Below are positions 28,167-36,175 of a DNA stretch of 64,000 nt, one piece after another. The DNA is from Aliiroseovarius sp. F20344 (GTDB lineage Bacteria; Pseudomonadota; Alphaproteobacteria; Rhodobacterales; Rhodobacteraceae). The translations under genes were made by a program, and so were the position numbers. Position 1 is the first letter of the stretch. Each line of letters starts with the position of its first letter. The DNA lies in contig NZ_JALKBG010000003.1 in the NCBI RefSeq assembly GCF_023016155.1, positions 666,001 to 730,000 of the forward strand. Direction: 5' to 3'. Below the pieces are notes generated by a model. It had not been told where the DNA came from. It saw nothing but the letters and a program-made list of their open reading frames with translations, and ran no database searches.

Positions 28167-28487
28167 TCGTTTCTGCAAGTTCATTGCTGCTTGTTCACCC
28201 GTCTTCTTTGCCCAAACCTCAGTTTCTGTCCATTCTTCGGATTTAGCTTTTATAGCCTCAACGCTCCAAAGCTTGACGACCCCTTCATCTGGGATGTCAT
28301 CGGTTTCACTTTCAATTACGACGAATGTGCTTCGGTCGGGGTCATTCGGTGCCATGCCCGCTCGTAGACAAAGGTCAACAATCTGGCGACTTCCTTGAAT
28401 ATAGCTGCATTCGCCAGAAAGCATTTTTGTACAAAGATCTAATAATCGTTGTTCTGCTTTCGCGGTGCGATGTGAATCTTGATCCAT
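28152..28487 (-). CDS. Hypothetical protein, possibly DUF2489-like
   Basis: This 111-residue acidic protein contains the segment YIQGSRQIVDLCLRAGMAPN followed by TFVVIESETDDIP and a Trp-rich C-terminal helix (LWSVEAI, EWTETEVWAKK). This arrangement resembles small DUF2489-type proteins that I recall, seen mostly beside mobile or defence genes, but the match is from memory and weak. Like the preceding gene it is AT-rich, and the two genes converge with a 15-base overlap. No signal peptide or membrane segment is visible. Confidence 0.55.
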   Translation of the reverse strand: MDQDSHRTAKAEQRLLDLCTKMLSGECSYIQGSRQIVDLCLRAGMAPNDPDRSTFVVIESETDDIPDEGVVKLWSVEAIKAKSEEWTETEVWAKKTGEQAAMNLQKRLFRQ

Positions 28488-28619
28488 TTCAATAACCTAC
28501 CAGATCTTGCACGAACCGCCAGACAGCTGACAGTACTTGAATTTCTTTCACCCCTCCCATACCACATTCAACCCCATTTACCCCTGTGATCGGCTGACGA
28601 CCTTCAGACTGGCCTCCGC

Positions 28620-29423
28620 CTATCTGTCCGCCCCTTCTGGTTCAACGCAGTGATACGCCCGCCCATCAGGTAGCTTACACAACGCCTCGTAAAACCCGGT
28701 TTCGAGCGTGTGATAAAGGGGGATCTGGTGGTTGGCTTCTTGCCAATCCAGATAGTTGCTGCAGGCTTCGATGTAGTAAATCTCTCGTCGTTTTGGCGAG
28801 ACATACCATTGGTCGAACGCGGCCGACACTGCGGCTCCGGCATCCTGCGTGTCTGACATGGTCTGTTCGAAACGCGCGGCGATATCTGACTGGGACGCCC
28901 AGTCGGACAGGGCTGTCCAAACCGTCTCGTCCCCGGTCTCTTTCATATCCCAAGCGATCAGAAGCGTGATTGCACTGGCGTCGGCCTCAAGCGCGAAAGT
29001 GGCGTGGGCATATTCCTTCATGGCCAGATCGGTAGAGGGGCAGGTTCCGTTCATGGACTGCCACAAGTGGCGCAACTCGTGCAGCAAAACGGCACGCTGA
29101 AGGCTCAGGGGGAGGTCGGGTTCGATGACAATCCGATTGCCCTCGGTATCCAGAAATCCGATCGCATTGTTCATCTGGTCTGAAAAACATAGCGAGGTGT
29201 CGGTTGCGCTGATGGTCCGGCCGATCGTGGGGAAACGGGCAAAGGTTGGCTGCAGGCTGTCGAGCAGATGCGTCAGTTTCTTCTGGTCTTCCGTTTCGGG
29301 TGCGGGATTGACCAGATTGATGCAAGGCTCTGCTGAAAGCGTCGCAGGCATTACGAGCGAAAGGATCAGAAAGAGAGCTGACAGTCGGGGCATGGCCGAG
29401 ATGTTGTCCACTATCGTTTGCAT
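28620..29423 (-). CDS. Secreted HExxH metallopeptidase-like protein (DUF6782-type)
   Basis: The 267-residue protein has a hydrophobic signal segment (about residues 14-31, ending LSA) and the gluzincin zinc motif HELRH (His115, Glu116, His119). A likely third ligand is Glu146 in ALEADAS, 27 residues later. Cys residues at 34, 79, 128, 221, 248 and 258 suggest disulfides in the periplasm. The DUF6782 label is from memory. The ATG at 29423 has GGA upstream. An ATG at 29393 would give a shorter signal peptide and is equally possible. The substrate is unknown. Confidence 0.65.
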   Translation of the reverse strand: MQTIVDNISAMPRLSALFLILSLVMPATLSAEPCINLVNPAPETEDQKKLTHLLDSLQPTFARFPTIGRTISATDTSLCFSDQMNNAIGFLDTEGNRIVIEPDLPLSLQRAVLLHELRHLWQSMNGTCPSTDLAMKEYAHATFALEADASAITLLIAWDMKETGDETVWTALSDWASQSDIAARFEQTMSDTQDAGAAVSAAFDQWYVSPKRREIYYIEACSNYLDWQEANHQIPLYHTLETGFYEALCKLPDGRAYHCVEPEGADR

Positions 29424-29457
29424 TGTCCAGCTTTACGCAGTGGGTCAAGCAGTCCGC

Positions 29458-30045
29458 TTAAGCGTCCCGCACCTCATTCAGCTCCATATGACCCTCTGAC
29501 CGGCTGAACACGCGGCGGAGTATCGGCTCGAAGAACTCCAAAGGTTTCGTCGGATAGTTCGGGTCGAACGAGTTCTGGTCGTACTCGTGGCAGAATTTCA
29601 CGCAGGCGTCATAGTGCGGGTTGTCTTTGTACTTTTCGCGGGCGTGGCGGTCTCCGCCAAGGTGGTGGTTGTAGTAGTAGCCTTGGAAAACGCAGTGGTG
29701 TTTCAGGATCCAGTGGGTGCGCTCGGACACATAGGGTTTCACGATGGCGGCGGCCAGTTCTCCGTGGTTAAAAGGCGATAGCGTGTCGCCCAGATCGTGC
29801 AGAAGGGCAGCGATAACAAGGTCTTCCGGTTCGCCTGCTTCATGGGCACGGGTCGCTGATTGCAGCGAGTGTTGATAGCGGTTGATCGGATAAGGAGTGT
29901 CTTCCTCGTCCAGCTCTTTCAGCGCATCCAGAAGGCGGTCGGCGACGGCGTTCGCATAGGCCTCGTCATATTCCATGACGGCAAGGAAATCTTCCTTGGT
30001 GGCGTTCTCGAAACTTGTCCAAGTGGGTTTGCGTTTGTCCAGCAT
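29458..30045 (-). CDS. HD-domain protein, candidate diiron oxygenase or phosphohydrolase
   Basis: The 195-residue protein has an HD domain with metal-binding residues His59 in RYQHSLQ, His83-Asp84 in LLHDLGD, and later His residues in KHHCVFQGYYYNHH. The C-terminal segment FCHEYDQNSFDPNYPTKPLEFFEPI supplies a final Asp. This layout is closer to the PhnZ/MIOX-type mixed-valent diiron oxygenases than to a simple nucleotide phosphohydrolase, though both are possible. It is the fifth gene of the lysine-catabolic operon, 68 bases after the saccharopine dehydrogenase gene. Its reaction is not known. Confidence 0.7.
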   Translation of the reverse strand: MLDKRKPTWTSFENATKEDFLAVMEYDEAYANAVADRLLDALKELDEEDTPYPINRYQHSLQSATRAHEAGEPEDLVIAALLHDLGDTLSPFNHGELAAAIVKPYVSERTHWILKHHCVFQGYYYNHHLGGDRHAREKYKDNPHYDACVKFCHEYDQNSFDPNYPTKPLEFFEPILRRVFSRSEGHMELNEVRDA

Positions 30046-30113
30046 GGCGGCCTCCCTTTTGGGTCAGCCTAGCATGGCTTATCCGCCATGCTGGTCATTT
30101 TGCGACGTCGCGA

Positions 30114-31256
30114 TCAGGCGGTGTGATCGACCACGGCGACGTGTTGGGCCAGTTCATTCACGTGACCCATCCAAGTCTCGATCAGTTCGGGATCGGCGGT
30201 GGCTGCGGTGACGCCTGCAGGCGCCTTGCCGTCAAGGATCATGTCGATGGCAAGCGATACGGGGGTCGAAACAAGCCGCGCCATGGCGGTGCCACGATCG
30301 TCGCCCCAAGCGTCCATGACATAAGTTTTGTGATAGGCATCAGCGCCGTTTTTCTGAGCCTTCAACGCGACGCACATGATCACGCGGTCGGGTTCGCCAT
30401 CTTCATATGAGTTTTCATCCCAGAATTGGTCGGACATTTCCTTCAGGCGGGCGTCACCGGCGTCACCTTCCAGCGTTTCGACCTCGGCAAACACGTCTTT
30501 CCACGCATCCGCCCAGCCGTTCAGACGCAGGGTGCCGCGCACGAAGGTGTCGACGTCCCATGCGGGGTCAAACTTGTAGTCCTCCATGAAGGGGATCGAG
30601 TCGCGGTTCGGGTAAACCTCGAAGCTTTCGGATTGTTGAAGCGGCGCGTCGTAGCTGCTGATCGCGTCCCATGGGCGGGCGACGTCGTAGGGCTTGCCGT
30701 CTTTGATGGATTTTGACGGGGAGCGCAGGGCTTTAAGAACGCCCAAAGGCGACCAGCTGAACTTATACCGAAACGGGTTCGGGATTTTTGGGACGCCGCC
30801 GCAATAGGATATGAAGCTCAGCTTGTTGCCCACATCATAGGCGTCCGAGGCGCGGTAGTCCGCGACCAGCCAGTGCGCCATTAGGTGGTCGATGCCGGGG
30901 TCCAGACCGATCTCGTTTATGCAGGCCAGCCCGGCTTCTTTGAACGCGCCATCCAGCGCCTTCATTTCGGGCGCGATATAGCTGGAGGACACGAAATGCG
31001 CGCCCTTCTCGAGGCAGAGTTTGGCGACGGGGACATGCAGGTCTCCGGGCAGCATTGACACGGCGATGTCGCCAGGTTTCAGGGCGTCGGCCAGAGCGTC
31101 CAGCGAAAACGCGCGGATGTCTTTGGTCAGATCGCCCATGGCTTCTTGTGCTTTTTCGACGGTCCGGTTCCAGACGGTGACCTCTCGTCCATTCTCAATC
31201 AGACGACGCAGGCCGGGGATGGCCGACAGGCCGGTGCCACACCAGTGGATAGTCAT
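30114..31256 (-). CDS. Saccharopine dehydrogenase (L-glutamate-forming type)
   Basis: This 380-residue protein has an N-terminal Rossmann motif GTGLSAIPG and the saccharopine dehydrogenase-type C-terminal substrate domain with NEIGLDPGIDHLMAH and the FRYKFSWSPLGVLKA loop. This is the LYS9-like half that turns saccharopine into glutamate and 2-aminoadipate semialdehyde. It stands with a LYS1-like gene two places upstream, so both steps of lysine breakdown through saccharopine are encoded together. The start ATG at 31256 has AAAGGAAACC upstream. No aminoadipate semialdehyde dehydrogenase lies in the window. Confidence 0.88.
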   Translation of the reverse strand: MTIHWCGTGLSAIPGLRRLIENGREVTVWNRTVEKAQEAMGDLTKDIRAFSLDALADALKPGDIAVSMLPGDLHVPVAKLCLEKGAHFVSSSYIAPEMKALDGAFKEAGLACINEIGLDPGIDHLMAHWLVADYRASDAYDVGNKLSFISYCGGVPKIPNPFRYKFSWSPLGVLKALRSPSKSIKDGKPYDVARPWDAISSYDAPLQQSESFEVYPNRDSIPFMEDYKFDPAWDVDTFVRGTLRLNGWADAWKDVFAEVETLEGDAGDARLKEMSDQFWDENSYEDGEPDRVIMCVALKAQKNGADAYHKTYVMDAWGDDRGTAMARLVSTPVSLAIDMILDGKAPAGVTAATADPELIETWMGHVNELAQHVAVVDHTA

Positions 31257-31267
31257 AAGGTTTCCTT

Positions 31268-31516
31268 TCAGCCGAATTTCAGTTTCGCAACGATGATGGA
31301 CCCCACCAGCGCTATTGCGATTGCATTTGCGATGACCATCGGCCACGCGGCTAGCATGACGCCATAAATCAGCCACAGCGTGACCGACAAAAGCACCAGA
31401 AGGTTGGTGGATAGCGACAGATCTTTGGTTTGCCGCGTGCGCCATGTGCGGATGGTTTGTGGCATCCAGCAGATCGTGCTGATGATCCCAGCTAGGCTGC
31501 CAATCAAGGTTTCCAT
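31268..31516 (-). CDS. SemiSWEET transporter (PQ-loop family)
   Basis: The 82-residue protein has three membrane helices (about residues 3-22, 34-54 and 59-78) and the PQ motif CWMPQTIRTWRT near the end of helix 1 (Pro19, Gln20). This is the bacterial SemiSWEET architecture, half of a SWEET transporter that works as a homodimer. Known SemiSWEETs carry sugars. Here the gene lies one base after the LYS1-like stop and eleven bases before the LYS9-like start, so its cargo may be related to lysine catabolism. That is an inference. Confidence 0.85.
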   Translation of the reverse strand: METLIGSLAGIISTICWMPQTIRTWRTRQTKDLSLSTNLLVLLSVTLWLIYGVMLAAWPMVIANAIAIALVGSIIVAKLKFG

Positions 31517-31517
31517 C

Positions 31518-32573
31518 TTAGATGTCCTTCATGTGGGTATGGAAGGTCGCCTCGGCTCGGCCCCAGACGCCTGTGGTCAGATCGGTGAGAGTCGCGAGTG
31601 ACGGCAGGAGCTGCCCGGCGTAGTCAATCGAGCTTTCTAAGGGCAGCATTGAGGGCAGATTGTCGATGGCCATAACGTCCAACACGGGGTCTTCGGCCAC
31701 GCGCAGGGCAGGGGCATCCCAGCTGGTCGCTTTGTCATAGACGGGCACTGGGTTGTAGTCGCTGTCCGGGTCGCATGCCACGTCGCCGATGGCGGTCAGA
31801 TTGCAGTTTGCGCTCATTGCGTCTTTGGGGACGAAAACCGGAGTTTGTGGACCCGCAAGAATACAGTTGATGAAGAGGTTATGGTCGAGGATTTCGGGGA
31901 AAGGCCCCCCGCTTGCGGTTTCGGCCATGTCCCATTTGGTTACAGAAACGCCCATCGCCTCCATCAGGTCCGAGGCGCCGGTGCCGACGCGGCCAAGGGC
32001 TCCGATGACAATGGCATTCGGACGGGCGATGCCGGTGGCGTCCAACTCGGCGCGCAGCTCGTCTATCAGGGCGTCTTTGTTTTTGTACGCGCCGACCGGG
32101 CCGCAAAGCTTGCCGTGTTGTTGGGCCGCCCAGGCTTTCAGCGTAACGGCCGCGCCCGCAAATCCAGCCCAATAGCCAAACGCTGCCACACGGCGGCCCG
32201 TTTCATCCACCAGATACTCAAGGTCATAGAGCGTTCCGCCGCCCGCTTTGAAGCGCTCCAGCAGCGCACGACCCGAGTGCTGGCCCTTGAAGGCATGGCC
32301 GAACATGATGTGGCGGTGGGGAAGGGGGGTGCCGTCCTCGGGCAGCTCTTTCAAGCCGAAAATAATCGCATCGCGGGGCGCATCGGGCCAGCTGTTCTCG
32401 GCCGCGATCTTGCAGCCTGCATCCTTGTAGCCGTCAATGCCAATAGCTCGAACACTGCTTTCTTCGACCGTCACGCGGATGCCCGCTTTGATCAGTTCTG
32501 CCGCCCCTTCCGGCGTCAGACCAACCCGGTCTTCGTTTTCACGTTGCTCTGCACGGACCCACAGATGTGTCAT
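31518..32573 (-). CDS. Saccharopine dehydrogenase (L-lysine-forming, LYS1-like)
   Basis: The 351-residue protein matches the NAD-dependent LYS1/alanine-dehydrogenase-like fold. The N-terminal WVRAEQRENEDRVGLTPEGAAELI carries the Arg and Lys/Glu pattern, followed by FGHAFKGQ and then YLVDETGRRVAAFGYWAGFAGAAVTLKA. The nucleotide domain includes GALGRVGTGASDLM. In the catabolic direction it works as lysine-ketoglutarate reductase, joining lysine and 2-oxoglutarate to form saccharopine. The gene is 12 bases after the histidine phosphatase gene and one base before the SemiSWEET gene. Confidence 0.9.
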   Translation of the reverse strand: MTHLWVRAEQRENEDRVGLTPEGAAELIKAGIRVTVEESSVRAIGIDGYKDAGCKIAAENSWPDAPRDAIIFGLKELPEDGTPLPHRHIMFGHAFKGQHSGRALLERFKAGGGTLYDLEYLVDETGRRVAAFGYWAGFAGAAVTLKAWAAQQHGKLCGPVGAYKNKDALIDELRAELDATGIARPNAIVIGALGRVGTGASDLMEAMGVSVTKWDMAETASGGPFPEILDHNLFINCILAGPQTPVFVPKDAMSANCNLTAIGDVACDPDSDYNPVPVYDKATSWDAPALRVAEDPVLDVMAIDNLPSMLPLESSIDYAGQLLPSLATLTDLTTGVWGRAEATFHTHMKDI

Positions 32574-32585
32574 GGGGCGAACTCC

Positions 32586-33236
32586 TTAGAAATGTGTTTG
32601 GGCGTGGTGGCGGTCTTTGGCTTCCAGATGCGGCACCGCGTTGAATTGCGTCAGTGTCAGCCCGGCATCCATCAAGCGCATTCGATGGATCGAGCTGTTC
32701 ATAATCGGAAGGATCGCGCGGGTGAACGGGGCCAAATCCAGCCCCATCACGACCCGCGTGGCCATGCCGATGAAACCGCCCGAAGTGAAGATAATCGCAT
32801 CCTCACCGCGTTCGGCAATCTCGTGAATGACGTCCGAGACTCGGGTCTGGAAATCATGAAAGCTCTCTGGAGCACCTTCGATTTTCCCTTCCTGCCAGGC
32901 GGCGAAGGTCAGGGGCAGGTGGTCAATAAAATCTGTGTGCCCGGTTGGGTGTGGAATGCCAAACTGCGCATGCATCCGTTCGGACAAATCGAAATACCGC
33001 ACTTCGTCCAGACGGGCGTCGGCGGTGAAGCTTTCGGCCCCCCATTCTTCGGCAGTTTGTTGATGGCGGGTTAGCGTGCCTGCGTAAATCCGTTCATATC
33101 TTTGACCGGTGTCGCGCATATGCTGTCCCAACCAACGCGCCTGTTGGCGACCCAAATCGGACAGCCGGTCATAGCCCGCTTCGTCGGTGGCCGTGTTGTT
33201 GGCTTGTCCGTGGCGGATCAAGGTGATGGTGGTCAT
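32586..33236 (-). CDS. Histidine phosphatase superfamily protein
   Basis: This 216-residue protein carries the phosphoglycerate-mutase-like motif LIRHGQ (Arg8, His9), where His9 would be the phospho-acceptor, and a second conserved histidine region after FTSGGFIGM. That second segment is the place where an LVSHGG-type motif usually sits, so the second catalytic His appears replaced by Ser/Gly. Family members remove phosphate from small molecules or proteins. The substrate is unknown. AAAGGAGTC precedes the ATG. It is the first gene of the lysine-catabolic operon. Confidence 0.85.
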   Translation of the reverse strand: MTTITLIRHGQANNTATDEAGYDRLSDLGRQQARWLGQHMRDTGQRYERIYAGTLTRHQQTAEEWGAESFTADARLDEVRYFDLSERMHAQFGIPHPTGHTDFIDHLPLTFAAWQEGKIEGAPESFHDFQTRVSDVIHEIAERGEDAIIFTSGGFIGMATRVVMGLDLAPFTRAILPIMNSSIHRMRLMDAGLTLTQFNAVPHLEAKDRHHAQTHF

Positions 33237-33263
33237 AGAAGACTCCTTTGACCCATTGCTAGA

Positions 33264-33279
33264 GAATTGGATCCAATTC
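33264..33279. promoter_or_regulatory. Perfect 16-bp palindrome, GntR/VanR-type operator
   Basis: GAATTGGATCCAATTC is a perfect palindrome. Its core ATTGGATCCAAT is the operator I know for VanR, the vanillate-responsive GntR-type repressor of Caulobacter. It lies 28 bases upstream of the histidine phosphatase start, in the leader or promoter of the lysine operon, and about 103 bases upstream of the formate dehydrogenase start. Confidence 0.6.
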
Positions 33280-33328
33280 GAAAAGGGGGGCTGGCGCAAA
33301 AACGATGACTTGCGTCGGGAATGACGAA

Positions 33329-33357
33329 CTGACGTCGCGCCGCACATGGTTTATACT
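33329..33357 (+). promoter_or_regulatory. Candidate sigma-70-type promoter of fdhA
   Basis: CTGACG (33329-33334) and TATACT (33352-33357) are separated by exactly 17 bases. This would place transcription start near 33363, about 19 bases before the ATG at 33382. Confidence 0.45.
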
Positions 33358-33381
33358 ACACCTCGGATAACGGAGGAACAG

Positions 33382-36132
33382 ATGAGCGACGGTATCAAAT
33401 TCACCCTTGATGGGCGCGAAGTTGTGGCTCGCGAAGGCGAAAGTATCTGGGATGTGGCCAAGCGTGAAGGTACGCTGATTCCGCATCTGTGCCACAAGGA
33501 TGTTCCGAATCTGCGCGCCGACGGTAATTGCCGCGCTTGTGTGGTCGAGATCGAAGGCGAGCGTACTCTGGCGGCTTCGTGCATCCGTGAACCCGCTGAT
33601 GGCATGGTGGTCGTCACTGACAATGCTCGCGCGAAATCGGCCCGGAAAATGGTGGTCGAACTTCTGATGACCGACCAGCCGGATCAGGCGCATGATACCT
33701 CGTCGCATTTGCTGGACATGGCCACGCTTAACGAAGTTGAACAAAGCCGTTTTCCGAAGCTGGAAGAAGGCCGCGTGCCGCTTTTGGATGACAGCCACGT
33801 CGCGATGAGCGTCAATCTGGACGCCTGTATCCAATGTAACCTCTGCGTGCGTGCCTGTCGCGAAGTACAGGTGAATGACGTGATCGGCATGGCCGGACGT
33901 GGTCATGATGCCTATCCGGTCTTCGATATCGATGATCCAATGGGCGCGTCGACCTGTGTGGCTTGCGGTGAATGCGTGCAGGCCTGCCCCACAGGCGCTT
34001 TGATGCCGGCCAAGGTTCAAGACACCTCCGATTTCGACAAAGAAGTCGAGAGCATTTGCCCCTTCTGCGGTGTTGGCTGTCAGGTCAGTCTGAAGGTGAA
34101 GGGCGACAAGGTGGTTTATGCCGAGGGCATCAACGGTCCTGCAAACGAAGGGCGTCTATGTGTGAAGGGGCGCTTTGGTTTTGATTACATCAACCACCCG
34201 CATCGCTTGACCAAGCCGCTGATTCGAAAAGAGGGCGCCGAGAAGGGCCTGAATGTCGATCCAGCCGACCCGTTCACCCATTTCCGCGAAGCGACTTGGG
34301 ACGAGGCGCTGGATGTCGCCGCCAACGGACTGTTGAAGCTGCGCGACGAACATGGTGGCGAAGCGGTTGCCGGGTTTGGCTCGGCCAAATGCACAAACGA
34401 GGAAGCGTACCTTTTCCAGAAGTTCATCCGTCAGGGCTTTACCCACAACAACGTCGACCACTGCACGCGTCTGTGCCACGCTTCGTCCGTTTCGGCGCTT
34501 TTGGAAAATGTCGGCTCGGGCGCTGTGACCGCGACCTTTAACGAGATCGAAAACGCGGACGTGGCTATCGTTATTGGGTCGAACCCGATCGAAAACCACC
34601 CGGTTGCGGCGACCTATTTCAAGCAGTTCACCCAACGTGGTGGAAAGCTGATTGTCATGGACCCTCGTGGCGTTGGTATGGGCCGCTTCGCGACTCACCG
34701 TTTGCAGTTCAAGCCGGGCGCGGACGTTTCGATGCTGAACGCGATCATGCATGTGATCGCCGAAGAAGGTTTGCAAGACGACACCTATATCGCCGAGCAC
34801 ACTGAAAACTGGGAAGCGATGCGCGAGCATCTGAAGGCCTTCTCGCCCGAAGAAATGGCCCCCATCTGCGGTATCGACGCGGACGAGCTGCGTGCCGCTG
34901 CCCGCACCTTTGCAGCTGGCAAGAATGGCATGATTTTCTGGGGTATGGGCATCAGCCAGCACGTGCACGGCACCGACAACTCACGTTGCCTGATCGCACT
35001 GGCGTTGATGACCGGCAATGTGGGGCGACCCGGCACGGGTCTGCACCCGTTGCGCGGCCAGAACAACGTGCAAGGCGCGTCGGATGCGGGCCTGATCCCG
35101 ATGTTCTATCCGGACTACAAGTCGGTGAAGGACGAAGGCGTACAGGCACTCTATCGTGACGTTTGGGGCGTTGAGGAACTGAACCCGAACCCCGGTCTGA
35201 CTGTGGTTGAAATCATGGACGCGGTTTACGATCGCAAGATCAAGGGTATGTATATTCTGGGTGAAAACCCGGCCATGTCTGACCCGGATGTGAACCACGT
35301 GCGTGAAGCGTTGCGCCGGATGGAGTTCCTTGTCAGCCAAGACATTTTCCTGACCGAAACTGCCTGCTATGCGGATGTGATTTTCCCGGCGGCTGCGCTG
35401 GCGGAAAAAACGGGTACGACTTCGAATACCAACCGTCAGGTTCAGATGTGCCGCCCGGCCGTTCCCGCCCCGGGCGAGGCGAAAGAGGATTGGTGGATCA
35501 CCACCGAACTGGCCAATCGGATGGGCATGGGGTGGACTTATGACCATCCAAGCCAGGTTTACGCCGAGATGGAACTGGTTATGCCGTCGCTGTCCCACAT
35601 CACATGGGACCGATTGGAAACGCAGAATGCTGTGACCTATCCGTCGCTTTCACCGGAAGATCCGGGGCAAGCGGTCGTGTTTGGTGACAAGTTCCCGCGC
35701 GAAAATGGGCGCGCGCGCTTTGCGCCTGCGTCGATCATCCCGCCGGATGAAGTGCCGGATGACGAATACCCGATGGTTCTGACGACAGGTCGTCAGCTGG
35801 AGCACTGGCACACTGGATCGATGACACGTCGTGCCACGGTGCTCGACGCGATCGAACCCGAGGCCAATTGCTCACTGAACCCGAAGACTCTGCGCGACAT
35901 GGGTTTGGAGGCTGGTGACATGGTGCGCCTGACAACCCGGCGCGGCACCATCGAGGTTATGGCGCGGGCGGATTATGCGGTCGCTGAAAATATGGTCTTC
36001 CTGCCGTTTGCCTTTGTTGAAGCAGCAGCAAACCTTTTGACCAATCCGGCGCTCGACCCTTACGGTAAGATCGCCGAGATGAAGTTCTGTGCTGTGAAGG
36101 TCGAGAAAACCAACCAGATCGCCGCTGAGTGA
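33382..36132 (+). CDS. NAD-type formate dehydrogenase, alpha (catalytic) subunit
   Basis: The 916-residue protein starts with a NuoG-like 2Fe-2S domain (Cys37, Cys50, Cys53, Cys67), followed by ferredoxin-type 4Fe-4S motifs (CIQCNLCVRAC and CVACGECVQAC). The molybdopterin part has its own 4Fe-4S motif CPFCGVGC. The catalytic position in DHCTRLCH is a cysteine, not selenocysteine. It oxidises formate to carbon dioxide and passes electrons towards NAD through other subunits. The start ATG follows CGGAGGAAC. No FdsB or FdsG homologue lies next to it, so partners must be elsewhere. Confidence 0.93.
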   Translation: MSDGIKFTLDGREVVAREGESIWDVAKREGTLIPHLCHKDVPNLRADGNCRACVVEIEGERTLAASCIREPADGMVVVTDNARAKSARKMVVELLMTDQPDQAHDTSSHLLDMATLNEVEQSRFPKLEEGRVPLLDDSHVAMSVNLDACIQCNLCVRACREVQVNDVIGMAGRGHDAYPVFDIDDPMGASTCVACGECVQACPTGALMPAKVQDTSDFDKEVESICPFCGVGCQVSLKVKGDKVVYAEGINGPANEGRLCVKGRFGFDYINHPHRLTKPLIRKEGAEKGLNVDPADPFTHFREATWDEALDVAANGLLKLRDEHGGEAVAGFGSAKCTNEEAYLFQKFIRQGFTHNNVDHCTRLCHASSVSALLENVGSGAVTATFNEIENADVAIVIGSNPIENHPVAATYFKQFTQRGGKLIVMDPRGVGMGRFATHRLQFKPGADVSMLNAIMHVIAEEGLQDDTYIAEHTENWEAMREHLKAFSPEEMAPICGIDADELRAAARTFAAGKNGMIFWGMGISQHVHGTDNSRCLIALALMTGNVGRPGTGLHPLRGQNNVQGASDAGLIPMFYPDYKSVKDEGVQALYRDVWGVEELNPNPGLTVVEIMDAVYDRKIKGMYILGENPAMSDPDVNHVREALRRMEFLVSQDIFLTETACYADVIFPAAALAEKTGTTSNTNRQVQMCRPAVPAPGEAKEDWWITTELANRMGMGWTYDHPSQVYAEMELVMPSLSHITWDRLETQNAVTYPSLSPEDPGQAVVFGDKFPRENGRARFAPASIIPPDEVPDDEYPMVLTTGRQLEHWHTGSMTRRATVLDAIEPEANCSLNPKTLRDMGLEAGDMVRLTTRRGTIEVMARADYAVAENMVFLPFAFVEAAANLLTNPALDPYGKIAEMKFCAVKVEKTNQIAAE

Positions 36133-36147
36133 TCCAGAGACACTCGG

Positions 36148-36175
36148 AAAACGCCGGCCTTTAAGTCGGCGTTTT
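36148..36175. terminator. Bidirectional terminator between fdhA and glpD
   Basis: AAAACGCCGGC (36148-36158) pairs with GTCGGCGTTTT (36165-36175), with one G-T wobble, and has T-rich ends on both strands. It overlaps the last codons of glpD and terminates fdhA on the plus strand. Confidence 0.8.

Noticed and set aside
28152..28487. Toxin-antitoxin reading of the AT-rich gene pair
   Set aside because: The genes converge rather than forming an operon, and neither protein has a recognised toxin or antitoxin motif.
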